Source: Vreelandella venusta
Lineage (GTDB): Bacteria; Pseudomonadota; Gammaproteobacteria; Pseudomonadales; Halomonadaceae
NCBI RefSeq assembly: GCF_007989605.1
Contig: NZ_BJUL01000009.1
Coordinates: 62,001 to 126,000, forward strand
DNA: 64,000 bases
Direction of reading: 5' to 3'
Below are positions 35,317-44,336 of the stretch, piece after piece. The translations under genes were made by a program, and so were the position numbers. The first letter of the stretch is position 1; the number at the start of each line of letters is the position of its first letter. A model generated the notes under the pieces. The model worked only from the letters and a program-made list of their open reading frames with translations. It did not search any database and was not told where the DNA came from.

Positions 35317-36183
35317 CTAGTGCGCGTTGTCTAGCGTCGCCGGAAGTTCGAGTAGAAAACGTTCACCATCAAGCGCTTGGCGCAGCCGGGTGTGCAGTAT
35401 CGCGACAATGTCAAGATGTTCACCAACCAGTGCGGTGGTTGTCACACTCAAACCTGGATGGCGCTGCTCAGCGGCGGCACAAATCTCAGCGATATCGCCC
35501 CCCTCTCCCGCATGACGCCCAGGCGAGAGAAACAGCATCGCTAAGATGACTGGGCCTGTTTGGAACTCCGGTGTATTCAGCAGATGCGCTAAAAGCGGCT
35601 CGTTAAAGCGATATTCGTCACCCTCACGGCGCTCCATCGAGGCTGCCGCCACACAGGCCACGTCATCACCAAGCAGTACACTAAGCTGTCCCGCCAAGCG
35701 GTTGCGCACGGCGGTTACGTCAGGGATCGGGCTACCGTGATCGACCAGCGCCACATGCGGCGTCGTTCCCGCCTGGTACTTGTCGCGCACGTTGTCGGCC
35801 AGCAGCTTGGCTAAGCGCAGGTCATTATTACCCCGCTCATCCACCAGCGGCTGGGCCACCCGAATGCTCACCTGAGGAAACCGCGCCTGCAGTGCTGCCA
35901 TGCGCTCTGGCAAGTAGCCCGTCAGTGCTTTGCTTGGGCCAAAGAAAAACGGCAGCACAATGATCTCTGTCGCCCCATTCTCGGCACTGCGCTCAGCAGC
36001 TGGGCCCAGAGTCATCGCAGGGGTGCCGTCGACCTCGTCGGGAGGAATTTTATTGGAGTGCAGCAAGGAAGCTGCCTGTACGGTTTCGCCTAGCTGCTGG
36101 CTGAGTGCAAACGCTACGCGGCGCAGATTATGGGTTGCCTGAGGCCGTAATGAGCCGTTATCGACGAGAAAAATAGCGCGCAT
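35317..36183 (-). CDS. CbiX/sirohydrochlorin chelatase-like protein (two-domain)
   Basis: 288 residues made of two chelatase-type halves: [18 protein letters not shown] at the N-terminus and [22 protein letters not shown] near residue 143. The second half keeps the metal His of DHGSP; in the first it is replaced by Asn (DNGS). [15 protein letters not shown] and [20 protein letters not shown] contain the other His-type positions. Possible work: inserting Co or Fe into sirohydrochlorin, or metal storage. No cobalamin or sirohaem genes are adjacent. GGAG precedes the ATG. Confidence 0.8.
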   Translation of the reverse strand: MRAIFLVDNGSLRPQATHNLRRVAFALSQQLGETVQAASLLHSNKIPPDEVDGTPAMTLGPAAERSAENGATEIIVLPFFFGPSKALTGYLPERMAALQARFPQVSIRVAQPLVDERGNNDLRLAKLLADNVRDKYQAGTTPHVALVDHGSPIPDVTAVRNRLAGQLSVLLGDDVACVAAASMERREGDEYRFNEPLLAHLLNTPEFQTGPVILAMLFLSPGRHAGEGGDIAEICAAAEQRHPGLSVTTTALVGEHLDIVAILHTRLRQALDGERFLLELPATLDNAH

Positions 36184-36277
36184 ATCGGTCTCCGGAGATG
36201 GTCAAGTAAGTAATCACTAAAGGCATGATAAGATGAGCGCTTTAATCGATGTGCCGTGCTCATGATGCTTGATAGCG

Positions 36278-36862
36278 ATGTTTGATACTACCGCCCTGAA
36301 CCAGCAAAGAAACTTCTTCGATGGCCATACCGATATCTGGCTTTTTGGTTATGGCTCGCTGATCTGGAAGGCCGACTTTGCCTATTTGGAACGTCAGCCC
36401 GCCTACATTACCGGCTGGGCGCGGCGTTTTTGGCAAGGTTCCCACGATCATCGTGGCACGCCGGACGCACCGGGTCGCGTCGCGACGCTGATTCGTGCCC
36501 AGGGAGAAATATGTCACGGCATGGCGTACCGCATTACACCCGACGTGCTGGCACCGCTGGATGTACGTGAAAAGAACGGCTACCTGCGTGAAAAAGTGCC
36601 GCTCACTTTTCTAACGCAGCGGGGCAATGTGCAAACAGCAAAGGCAACAACGGAAGGGCTAATTTACTTAGCTACTGAAGATAACCCAGCCTTTCTGGGC
36701 GAGGCATCGCTGGATGATATTGCACACCAAATTGCCTATTCACATGGCCCGAGCGGCTCGAATAAAGCTTACTTACTGAACTTAGCCCAGGCGTTACGCG
36801 AATTAGGCACAGACGATGCGCACGTTTTCGCCATTGAGGAGCAGCTACAACGCTACCAATAA
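36278..36862 (+). CDS. gamma-glutamylcyclotransferase, ChaC-like
   Basis: 194 residues. The substrate-binding loop FGYGSLIWKADF sits near residue 25, YITGWARRFWQGSHDHRGTPDAPGR-type sequence follows, and the catalytic Glu belongs to LDVREKNGYLREKVPL. ChaC enzymes cleave glutathione to 5-oxoproline and Cys-Gly in the cytosol. I prefer the ATG at 36278 to the in-frame TTG nine bases upstream, though neither has a strong ribosome site. It overlaps the convergent HPP gene by 10 nt. Confidence 0.9.
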   Translation: MFDTTALNQQRNFFDGHTDIWLFGYGSLIWKADFAYLERQPAYITGWARRFWQGSHDHRGTPDAPGRVATLIRAQGEICHGMAYRITPDVLAPLDVREKNGYLREKVPLTFLTQRGNVQTAKATTEGLIYLATEDNPAFLGEASLDDIAHQIAYSHGPSGSNKAYLLNLAQALRELGTDDAHVFAIEEQLQRYQ

Positions 36863-37380
36863 CGTGGGTAACGGCGATGGCGCGCTAAATTATTTACCAA
36901 AATGGCTACTACCAGCATGACCACGCACCCAGCGCCAATGGGGATCAGCGGATACCACCAGCCTAGTTTGTGGACACTCGCCCCACCGGCTACCGCAATC
37001 AGCGCAGCGGCAGCCCCCGGTGGATGTACTGTGTGTGTTAGCTGCATCACCAGTATGGAAAGCGACACCGCTAGTGCCATCGAGATAGGTGTAGCACCCA
37101 ACAATTGGTAGCAACCCACCCCCACCAGCGCCGACAAAACACTGCCAAACAGTACATGGCTTGGCTGGGCGAACGGGCTTTCAGGCGCGGCATAAATCAA
37201 CACCGACGTTGCCCCAAAGGAGCCTACGATCAATAACTGCTGCGAGAGCCAAGCGGTGCTTAGCCAGCATATAACGGCCATGCCAGTAAAAGCGCCCAGC
37301 CACGACCAGCAGGCATCTTGCCAGCCAACGGGACGGCGTGCCGTTGGTTCTCCTCGCATCTTGCCAAGATAAGCTTTCAT
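36853..37380 (-). CDS. HPP family membrane protein
   Basis: 175 residues, four to five membrane helices. The family marks are GSFGATSVLIYAAPESPFAQPSHVLFG near 53-78 and LTHTVHPPGAAAALIAVAGG near 115, containing the His-Pro-Pro that names the family. HPP proteins in plants and cyanobacteria have been linked to nitrite transport; the bacterial role is unclear. AGAGGGAGCA before the ATG at 37380 fixes the start. Confidence 0.85.
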   Translation of the reverse strand: MKAYLGKMRGEPTARRPVGWQDACWSWLGAFTGMAVICWLSTAWLSQQLLIVGSFGATSVLIYAAPESPFAQPSHVLFGSVLSALVGVGCYQLLGATPISMALAVSLSILVMQLTHTVHPPGAAAALIAVAGGASVHKLGWWYPLIPIGAGCVVMLVVAILVNNLARHRRYPRYW

Positions 37381-37489
37381 TGCTCCCTCTCTGCACAAAA
37401 AGAGTGCAGATAATGGCAAAATGCACCAAATAAGCAAATGACAATTGATCACTTAGCCAATGAAGCTGACTCAAGGGCGCTCGCCCTCT

Positions 37490-37783
37490 CTACGTCATTA
37501 ACCACGACAGGATAAACAGCGCCAGCACAATACGCACAATGCCCCCGAGTACGGAGCCCCGTAGCAGCGCGCGAAAGCCGCGCCACAACAGCCACAAGCC
37601 AATTACCAACACCAGGATGCTAAAGAACGACGCATTGATACCCAGTGAGCGGGTTAGACCATCAATAAAATCATCAAACGCGCCAAAAAAATTGCCAAAA
37701 AAGCCTACTAAAAACTCCACCACCACGCGAATAGCATCGCCAATCGCTTCGCCTACACCATCAAAAAATCCGTTTGCCTGCAT
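37490..37783 (-). CDS. small two-helix membrane protein, unknown function
   Basis: 97 residues with an amphipathic Phe-rich first half (VVEFLVGFFGNFFGAFDDFIDG) and two hydrophobic helices at about 52-68 and 76-95. I do not recognise the family. It lies just upstream of the HPP gene in the same orientation, with a 109-bp gap. Coding is supported by composition and a clean start region but not by homology. Confidence 0.5.
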   Translation of the reverse strand: MQANGFFDGVGEAIGDAIRVVVEFLVGFFGNFFGAFDDFIDGLTRSLGINASFFSILVLVIGLWLLWRGFRALLRGSVLGGIVRIVLALFILSWLMT

Positions 37784-37956
37784 GCGTTATTTCCATCGCT
37801 AATAAGGTTTTCGATATTGTCAGTTAAAACCACGCTATTGCAAAGCATGCCCATTAAGCAGCGTGCTCCTCTCTTTTGCGTCTTTGCGTCCTCCCCTTAA
37901 GACGTTTACCCTATTTCACTTTTTCGACTGACGCGTTACAACGTCATTTATTAAAG

Positions 37957-38042
37957 CAATAGCGGGAGAGACTGGTGCTAGCCACCAGCGCCGAAGGAGC
38001 AACGACCCCGGAAACTCTCAGGCCACCGGACCGCTATCGTTA
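37957..38042 (+). promoter_or_regulatory. glycine riboswitch, aptamer 1
   Basis: The conserved glycine-aptamer blocks are present in order: GCGGGAGAGA, CGCCGAAGGAGCAA, AACTCTCAGG, closed by P1 pairing AATAGCGG with CCGCTAT. Together with the second aptamer it forms the classic tandem arrangement. It begins 273 bases upstream of the D-amino-acid dehydrogenase gene. The gene-free stretch before it (37784-37956) must hold the promoter; I saw no clear consensus hexamers. Confidence 0.92.
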
Positions 38043-38072
38043 TGGTATTTACTAACACAGTAACTACTAACA

Positions 38073-38170
38073 TTTTCCGAAGAGCGGCTGATGACTGCGT
38101 CACTCAGCACACCGAAGGAGCAAGCGCCTCCACAGATGCGTGAATCTCTCAGGTTCCATGACGGAAGGGG
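38073..38170 (+). promoter_or_regulatory. glycine riboswitch, aptamer 2
   Basis: Second aptamer: CCGAAGAGCGG, CACCGAAGGAGCAAGCGCC, GAATCTCTCAGG, closed by TTCCG / CGGAA. The linker from aptamer 1 is about 30 bases. Downstream, 38171-38197 can form TAC.CCTAGC...GCTAGG.GTA, a possible expression-platform hairpin without a T-run, ending about 20 bases before the GGAGAG ribosome site, so control may act on translation. Confidence 0.9.
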
Positions 38171-38229
38171 TACGCCTAGCCAATGTTGCTAGGGGTATCG
38201 CTTGACGCTCATACAATCTGGAGAGACTT

Positions 38230-39480
38230 ATGCAACGCATTGCTATTATTGGCGGTGGGATCACCGGTATTACAAGTGCTTATGCGCTAGCAAAGCGTGG
38301 TTTTGAGGTGACTGTTTTTGAGAAGCACCGCTATGCGGCAATGGAAACGTCATTTGCCAACGGCGGGCAGCTATCAGCCTCAAATGCTGAAGTGTGGAAC
38401 CACTGGCCGACGGTGCTTAAAGGCCTGCGCTGGATGCTAAAAAGCGACGCACCGTTACTGGTCAATCCCCGACCTAGTTGGCACAAACTCAGCTGGTTTG
38501 CAGAGTTCATCGCCGCCATTCCCCGTTATTCCGACAACACCACGGAAACCACTCGGTTAGCCATTGCTGCCCGAGAGCACTTATTCCAGTGGGCGAAAGA
38601 CGAGCAAATTGATTTCGATCTTAAGCAGCAAGGCATTTTGCATATCTATCGTGACAAAGCTGGCTTTGATCACGCCACCCGTGTGTCGCAGTTGCTAGCG
38701 AAAGGTGGCCTTGAACGTAGATCGGTTACGCCGGATGAAATGCGCGCCATCGAGCCAACCCTAGCGGGCAGTTACTATGGCGGTTTCTATACCGAAAGCG
38801 ACGCCACTGGCGATATCCATAAATATACCAACGGCCTCGCTCAAGCAGCCGCCAAGCGTGGCGTGCAGCTTAACTATGGCCACCATATTGACGATATTGG
38901 CGCTGACGAACATGGAGCGTGGGTAAGCGCCAAGGTAGATAACAGCAGCATGAGCCAACGGTTTGACAGCGTGGTCGTTTGTGCGGGAACTGGCAGCCGC
39001 GCCATTGCCGCCAAATTAGGCGATCGCGTTAATATCTATCCCGTAAAAGGCTACTCCATCACCGTACAGCTAGATGACGAGGCCTCTCAGCAAGCTGCGC
39101 CAACCGTCAGCCTGCTAGACGATGAAACCAAGCTGGTGACCAGCCGCTTGGGGCTCAACCGCTTCCGCGTGGCTGGCACCGCTGAATTTAACGGCGCGAA
39201 TCGCGATATACGCAACGACCGCATTCAACCACTGGTTCGCTGGGTAGAAGAGTGTTTCCCTGGCGTGAGCACCCAACGCGTAGTGCCCTGGGCTGGCCTG
39301 CGCCCAATGCTGCCTAATATGCTGCCCAAAGTTGGGCCTGGCCGCTTACCGACTGTTTTCTATAACACCGGTCACGGCCACCTAGGCTGGACACTGTCAG
39401 CCATTACCGCCGAAATGCTGGCGGACGCAGTAGAGGAGAAAAACATCCTCCGCGAGCCAGCCCCTCAACCGCTTAGCTAG
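38230..39480 (+). CDS. dadA: D-amino acid dehydrogenase (DadA family, FAD)
   Basis: 416 residues, the DadA length. Oxidises D-amino acids, typically D-alanine, to 2-oxo acids, passing electrons to the respiratory chain at the inner membrane. FAD-binding MQRIAIIGGGITGITSAYAL, then FEKHRYAAMETSFANGGQLS near 36-56, and the C-terminal GHGHLGWTLSAITAEMLAD. GGAGAG precedes the ATG. It is preceded by a tandem glycine riboswitch, so expression probably rises with glycine, which suggests that glycine or a related amino acid is a substrate. A glycine-oxidase-like role is an alternative. Confidence 0.92.
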   Translation: MQRIAIIGGGITGITSAYALAKRGFEVTVFEKHRYAAMETSFANGGQLSASNAEVWNHWPTVLKGLRWMLKSDAPLLVNPRPSWHKLSWFAEFIAAIPRYSDNTTETTRLAIAAREHLFQWAKDEQIDFDLKQQGILHIYRDKAGFDHATRVSQLLAKGGLERRSVTPDEMRAIEPTLAGSYYGGFYTESDATGDIHKYTNGLAQAAAKRGVQLNYGHHIDDIGADEHGAWVSAKVDNSSMSQRFDSVVVCAGTGSRAIAAKLGDRVNIYPVKGYSITVQLDDEASQQAAPTVSLLDDETKLVTSRLGLNRFRVAGTAEFNGANRDIRNDRIQPLVRWVEECFPGVSTQRVVPWAGLRPMLPNMLPKVGPGRLPTVFYNTGHGHLGWTLSAITAEMLADAVEEKNILREPAPQPLS

Positions 39481-39547
39481 TGCCAACCATGACAAGTCCG
39501 GGCAGGCTTCGGGTAAGATATTAAACACCCCAACATAGGCGTGTTTT

Positions 39548-40474
39548 ATGCTTAACCAGCGTGCATTAACTTACCTCAATGAAGTGATTCGGCGCGGCTC
39601 GCTCAGGCGCGCCGCTGCCCACCTGAATGTCGATGCTTCTGCCGTTAGCCGCCAACTAAAAGCACTAGAAGAAGAGCTGGGTACCCAGCTATGCGAGCGG
39701 CACGGAAGAGGGATGCGCGCCACCGCCGCGGGCCAGCTACTAGTGCACCATTTTCATGCTCAGCGGGCTTCAGAAGAAGCGGTGCTTTCCCAGCTAATGG
39801 CACTTCAAAGTCTCGCGAAAGGGCAAGTTCGCATTGCCGTGGGAGAAGGGTTTATTGCTGACTTAATCGCCGCCCCGTTAGGCACTTTTATGTCAGCGTT
39901 TGACGGCATCAAAGTTGAAATCCGCATGGCGGGTGTCAATGAAGCGATGTCGTTACTCCAAGATCGCGAGGTGGATATAGCGCTGCTTTATGCACCGCCG
40001 GTAGACCCGCAACTTTTCTGCCATGTGGAAACGCGCCAGCCGCTCGATGTCATTGTTCCCCCCAACCACCCACTAAGTGATCTTAATCGCCCGGTTACGC
40101 TGCATGACTTAAAGGAGTGGCCCCTGGCGTTAATGGACAATCCTTTCGGTATGCGGCAAATGGTCAATATGGTGGCTCATCAGGAGCGCATTCACCTTGA
40201 AGCACGCCTGCATACAAACTCTGTTGCGGTGTTAAAGAATTTCGTCCGCTCAGGCATCGGCGTTACGTTTATGCCTGAACTCACCGTAGCGGATGAGATT
40301 AAGCGCGGTGAGATTTTCACACTCCCCATGCAGTACCCAATAATGAACGGTACGCGGGCGCAAATTGTTAGCCTGAAAGGACAGGAACTCCCAATAGCTT
40401 CAATTACTTGCATCAATCATTTGCACAGAGGCATGCGCTTTTTCTCCGCCGATGCACCACGACTGTTGCAATAA
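39548..40474 (+). CDS. LysR-family transcriptional regulator
   Basis: 308 residues. N-terminal winged helix: ALTYLNEVIRRGSLRRAAAHLNVDASAVSRQLKALEEELG. The rest is the periplasmic-binding-fold effector domain, from GQVRIAVGEGFIADLI near residue 93. It lies between dadA and the TRAP transporter genes in the same direction, so it is the likely regulator of the TRAP-dipeptidase operon. No terminator separates it clearly from dadA (68-bp gap). Confidence 0.9.
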   Translation: MLNQRALTYLNEVIRRGSLRRAAAHLNVDASAVSRQLKALEEELGTQLCERHGRGMRATAAGQLLVHHFHAQRASEEAVLSQLMALQSLAKGQVRIAVGEGFIADLIAAPLGTFMSAFDGIKVEIRMAGVNEAMSLLQDREVDIALLYAPPVDPQLFCHVETRQPLDVIVPPNHPLSDLNRPVTLHDLKEWPLALMDNPFGMRQMVNMVAHQERIHLEARLHTNSVAVLKNFVRSGIGVTFMPELTVADEIKRGEIFTLPMQYPIMNGTRAQIVSLKGQELPIASITCINHLHRGMRFFSADAPRLLQ

Positions 40475-40599
40475 AAGCCACAGTTTAGGTATTGCATAGT
40501 CAACACCTCAATACATAGTCTTCTAGTAGGCACTCCTTATAAATCCAATAACGCGCCCACAGCGCCCGTAGCTCACGACAATAAACCAGGAGACTGACT

Positions 40600-41646
40600 A
40601 TGTACCCAGCAAAACTGCCCCACTACTTTGCACCTAAACAGCTTATAACCGCGTGCCTAGTAGGCTCTGCGTTGATGGCAGGGAACGCGCTTGCAGCGAC
40701 TACGATTAATCTAAGTTACAACGGAGCCCCAGACCCGGAAAAGAACGCTGTCCACGTTTTTGCAGAGAACCTTAAAGCGCTGGTAGACGAAAAAACTGAC
40801 GGTGAGATCCAGCTTACGCTCTATCCAAATAGCATGCTCGGCGAAGAAGAGGAGCGCATGGAACAAACCATGAATACGCCCATGCTCAATGTGGCGTCAT
40901 TTGCGGGTGTCTCACCTCTTGTGGATGAAATCTTCGTTAGCGCTATTCCGTTTCTGTTCGACGATTTTTCTGCAGCCCACACTTTCTTCGATGAGGGTGA
41001 GTATTGGCAGGAAGTCAGCAACGCGCTGCAGGAGCGTGCCGGTATCGATATGCTAGCCGTTGTGGAAGAGGGCGGCTTTTTGGCGTTCACCAATAACGAA
41101 AGGCCGATCAGCCACCCTGACGACTTCGAAGGACTCCGCTTCCGCGCCATGGATCCTAGCCAGGTCGCTCTTTATGAAGCCTTCGGCGCCTCCGGCACTC
41201 CCATCCCCTGGACAGAGACCTATATGGCACTGCGCACCGGGGTGGCTAACGGCCAAATGAACCCGCCGATGTATATCATCTTAGGCAGTCTCTACGAAGT
41301 GCAGGACTATCTGACCCTTGCCAATATCCAGTACTCCGACCAATTCCTGGTAGGCAACAGCGACATGATCGCAGGTTGGGATGATGAGCTTCGTAGCGCT
41401 TTTATGGAGGCCGTCTCCGAAGCTAATCACAATGCCCGTGAGCATAATCAGGAGCAAGTAGAATCACGTATCGCCTATCTGGAAGAGCAAGGCATGGAAG
41501 TCATTCGCCCCTCTGAAGAAGAGCTAGCCGCTTTCCGCGAAATCGGCCAGCCTGCCTACCTTGAGTGGCTTGCTGAGCGTGATATCGAGCAGCGCTGGAT
41601 CGATATGGCGTTGGAAGATGCAGGCATGAGCGAACTGCTCGACTAA
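40600..41646 (+). CDS. TRAP transporter substrate-binding protein (DctP family)
   Basis: 348 residues. A Sec signal peptide ends at about ALA-A (residue 33), so the protein is periplasmic. The DctP fold is indicated by FAENLKALVDEKTDGEIQLTLYPNSMLG, by FEGLRFRAMDPSQVALYEAFGASGTPIPWTETYMAL with the carboxylate-binding arginine near residues 180-182, and by NGQMNPPMYI. It therefore binds a carboxylated ligand. With the dipeptidase encoded downstream, D-Ala-D-Ala or a D-amino acid is a candidate ligand (inference). AGGAG precedes the ATG. Confidence 0.93.
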   Translation: MYPAKLPHYFAPKQLITACLVGSALMAGNALAATTINLSYNGAPDPEKNAVHVFAENLKALVDEKTDGEIQLTLYPNSMLGEEEERMEQTMNTPMLNVASFAGVSPLVDEIFVSAIPFLFDDFSAAHTFFDEGEYWQEVSNALQERAGIDMLAVVEEGGFLAFTNNERPISHPDDFEGLRFRAMDPSQVALYEAFGASGTPIPWTETYMALRTGVANGQMNPPMYIILGSLYEVQDYLTLANIQYSDQFLVGNSDMIAGWDDELRSAFMEAVSEANHNAREHNQEQVESRIAYLEEQGMEVIRPSEEELAAFREIGQPAYLEWLAERDIEQRWIDMALEDAGMSELLD

Positions 41647-41689
41647 CGGCTGTTAACACCGTTGTCACCATTGCAATGATGGAAACAAC

Positions 41690-41714
41690 AGGGGCTGGCA
41701 TCATGCTGGCCCCT
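41690..41714 (+). terminator. intercistronic hairpin after dctP
   Basis: AGGGGC / GCCCCT stem around TGGCATCATGCTG, followed by ATTTCC. Hairpins after the binding-protein gene of TRAP operons commonly lower expression of the membrane genes or stabilise the first message. Confidence 0.5.
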
Positions 41715-41771
41715 ATTTCCACAACTCAATGTTCTCGTGCTTAACATTTCTGTGCTTCATGAAAGGCTGCC

Positions 41772-42263
41772 ATGTTTAATACGCTTCGATCCCGTCTTTT
41801 AGCGATCAGCCGCCCTGTTACCTTAACCCTGGCGGGCGCACTTTTATCGCTCAATGTTGCGGCTATTCTGTTTGGGGTGTTTGCACGCTACATCGCTGGT
41901 GGCGCGCCTATCTGGACAGATGAGCTATCACGTTTCTTGATCATCGCCACCGTGATGCTTGCAGCTGGCGCTGTCTGGTCTGAAGGAGGACATATGCGCG
42001 TTGGCCTGTTAGAGAAACGACTGCCCGCCCCCTTCGCTCGGCTGCTAAACGTGTACCAATGGCTACTCACTCTGTTCATTGCGGCGGGCGGGGCATGGGT
42101 TAGCTATCGATATGCGCTGTCGGTCAGTATGTTTACCACTTCTGGGCTCGGCATTAGCCGTACGGTGCCACTGCTTTCGCTACCGATTGGTTTTTTGCTG
42201 CTGGCTTGGCATGTGCTCCTTTATGGCCCTGCGCCACTCAAGACCATCGAGGACGACCTATGA
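41772..42263 (+). CDS. TRAP transporter small permease subunit (DctQ family)
   Basis: 163 residues and four membrane helices. The DctQ mark GAPIWTDELSRFLIIATVMLAAGAVWSEGGHMRVGLLEKRLP spans the first half of the conserved domain. It forms the transporter with the binding protein and the large subunit in the inner membrane, driven by a Na+ gradient. Its stop codon overlaps the start of the next gene (ATGA), and AAAGG lies upstream of its ATG. Confidence 0.92.
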   Translation: MFNTLRSRLLAISRPVTLTLAGALLSLNVAAILFGVFARYIAGGAPIWTDELSRFLIIATVMLAAGAVWSEGGHMRVGLLEKRLPAPFARLLNVYQWLLTLFIAAGGAWVSYRYALSVSMFTTSGLGISRTVPLLSLPIGFLLLAWHVLLYGPAPLKTIEDDL

Positions 42264-43537
42264 TTGTCACTATGCTGGTTGTTTTCCTGGGCCACGTTTT
42301 GCTTGGACTGCCCCTGTTTATCGCCCTGCTGACCACCGCGATAGTCGGCTTTCTGTTTGTCGACCCCTCAATGATTCCACGCATGCTGCCCCAGCAATTC
42401 TTTGGTGGTATCAATGTTTTCTCCTTGATGGCGATTCCGTTATTTATCTTCGCTGGCAACCTGATGAACGTCAGCGGCTTAACCGAACGCTTGATGGGGC
42501 TCGCCCGCCTGATGGTAGGGCATTTGCGGGGCGGCATGGGGCACGTCAATGTGGTGTCGAGCGTATTCTTCGCAGGTGTTAATGGCTCAGCGGTAGCGGA
42601 CACCTCGGCACTTGGGTCGCTATTAGTACCTGCTATGGAGAAAGAGGGCTACTCACGAGCCTTTGCCGCAGGGTTGACCGCTGGCAGTTCGTTAATCGGC
42701 CCGATTATTCCCCCCAGCATCTTTATGATTCTCTACGCCTCACTGACCAATACCTCGGTCGGCAACCTATTTCTGGCAGGCGTCGTGCCTGGGCTGCTAC
42801 TGGGCGTTGCCTTTATGGGCATGAACGCTTGGTATGCCTGGCGCCATCGGTTACCCAAAAGTGGTCAGTTGCCCTCACTCAGCCAACTTGGTATAGCCTT
42901 TGTGGCCGCTCTGCCTGCACTTATCGCCCCTTTTATTATTGTTGCGGGCATCGTGCTGGGCTTTGTAACGCCGACCGAGTCGGGGGCGTTGACAGCGCTG
43001 TATGTCGCGTTGTGCGGAGTCGTGTTGGGAGGATTGCGTTTCAAAGAGTGCTGGAAAGCTATTGTCGATACGGCACGCTTAACCTCGGCGATTTTTCTGA
43101 TTATGGCCGCCTCCGCGACGATTAGCTGGCTGCTCTCCTATGCGCAAGTGCCCGCGCAATTTGTCTCGCTGCTATCGCCCTACGTAGACAATAGCGTGGT
43201 TATTTTATTGCTACTCAGCGCAATCACCTTCGTCACGGGAATGTTTATGGAGGAAGTGTCAGCGCTGATGCTACTGACGCCCATCTTTGCGCCAGTGGCG
43301 ATGATGGCGGGTATCGACCCCATTCATCTGGGTGTCATCATCACGCTAAACATTACCATCGCGTTAATCACCCCGCCGCTGGGCGCCTGCGTGTTTGTCG
43401 CCGCCGCGGTCAGTCGGCTGGAGATAGTGTCACTATTCAGAACCATTTGGCCCTTTGTGCTAACAGCGATTGCGGTGCTTCTTCTACTCATCCTGTTTCC
43501 GCCACTCACACTTTGGCTGCCTACACAGTTTGGATAG
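42260..43537 (+). CDS. TRAP transporter large permease subunit (DctM family)
   Basis: 425 residues, about 12 helices. DctM marks: MIPRMLPQQFFGGINVFSLMAIPLFIFAGNLM near residue 37, GGMGHVNVVSSVFFAGVNGSAVADTSALG near 94, GSSLIGPIIPPSIFMILYA near 138, and the C-terminal TPPLGACVFVAAAV. The start is the ATG at 42260 inside the dctQ stop, with GAGGA upstream; a longer open frame in this phase has no homology. It performs the Na+-coupled translocation step. Confidence 0.93.
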   Translation: MIVTMLVVFLGHVLLGLPLFIALLTTAIVGFLFVDPSMIPRMLPQQFFGGINVFSLMAIPLFIFAGNLMNVSGLTERLMGLARLMVGHLRGGMGHVNVVSSVFFAGVNGSAVADTSALGSLLVPAMEKEGYSRAFAAGLTAGSSLIGPIIPPSIFMILYASLTNTSVGNLFLAGVVPGLLLGVAFMGMNAWYAWRHRLPKSGQLPSLSQLGIAFVAALPALIAPFIIVAGIVLGFVTPTESGALTALYVALCGVVLGGLRFKECWKAIVDTARLTSAIFLIMAASATISWLLSYAQVPAQFVSLLSPYVDNSVVILLLLSAITFVTGMFMEEVSALMLLTPIFAPVAMMAGIDPIHLGVIITLNITIALITPPLGACVFVAAAVSRLEIVSLFRTIWPFVLTAIAVLLLLILFPPLTLWLPTQFG

Positions 43538-43570
43538 TGCTCTTCTTGAATAATCCTTTGCTTGGATAAC

Positions 43571-44332
43571 ATGATGCCTTTGAACACACTAGTGAAGGCC
43601 TTACCGCCTCTACCCAGCCACCTAGCTCCAAACTGGGAACAGCTACGCCGAACATCTATTGAAGATAATGGTGAGCGCTTGGTGCCAATGAGCCTCGCCC
43701 CGGCACCGATTAGCGTATTCCCCGCCTATGCTCGGCTGGGCATTCCCGGCGCGGTACCAGAGTGTTTCGTTCGGGAAGGCGTTTATCGGGCGCTACTCGC
43801 CGCAGCGCGCAGCTTGCCCGAAGGGATCGGTCTAATCGTGCTGGACGGCTGGCGTCCATGGCGGGTACAGCAGTACTTATTTGATACCCTGCACGAAGCT
43901 ATCCAGCATCATCAGCCTGGCCTCAGCGAGGCGGAGCTACTGGAGCGCACAAGGGAGTTTGTTTCGGTTCCCAGCCGCAATCCACTAGAACCGAGCCCAC
44001 ATCTCACCGGTGGTGCCGTCGATGTCACGCTATGTGATGCCGATGGTCTGCCGCTGGATATGGGGACACTGTTTGATGAAGCGATCCCCGCCTCTCATAG
44101 CGACTATTTCGAGCACCTGGAAACGCTAACGCCTCAGCAAGTTAACGCCCGAGATCACCGCCGCCTGCTATACCACACCATGCAACAGCAAGGCTTCACA
44201 AACCTACCCAGCGAGTGGTGGCACTTCGACTACGGCGATCAATTATGGGCCTACTACGGGTCACACCAACAGGCACATTACGGCCCGATAGAGCTGGATA
44301 CCATTGAGAATCGCTGGCGCCGGCAACTGTAG
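43571..44332 (+). CDS. ddpX: D-alanyl-D-alanine dipeptidase (VanX/DdpX family, M15)
   Basis: 253 residues. All VanX catalytic positions are visible: R95 in LDGWRPWRV (transition-state arginine), zinc ligands H144 and D151 in SPHLTGGAVDVTL, catalytic base E215 and third ligand H218 in EWWHFDYG. It hydrolyses D-Ala-D-Ala to D-alanine. No signal peptide was seen, so it acts in the cytoplasm. It follows dctM by 33 bp, so it is co-transcribed with the TRAP genes. The start is the first of two ATGs at 43571; the ribosome site is weak. Confidence 0.92.
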   Translation: MMPLNTLVKALPPLPSHLAPNWEQLRRTSIEDNGERLVPMSLAPAPISVFPAYARLGIPGAVPECFVREGVYRALLAAARSLPEGIGLIVLDGWRPWRVQQYLFDTLHEAIQHHQPGLSEAELLERTREFVSVPSRNPLEPSPHLTGGAVDVTLCDADGLPLDMGTLFDEAIPASHSDYFEHLETLTPQQVNARDHRRLLYHTMQQQGFTNLPSEWWHFDYGDQLWAYYGSHQQAHYGPIELDTIENRWRRQL

Positions 44333-44336
44333 TTTA

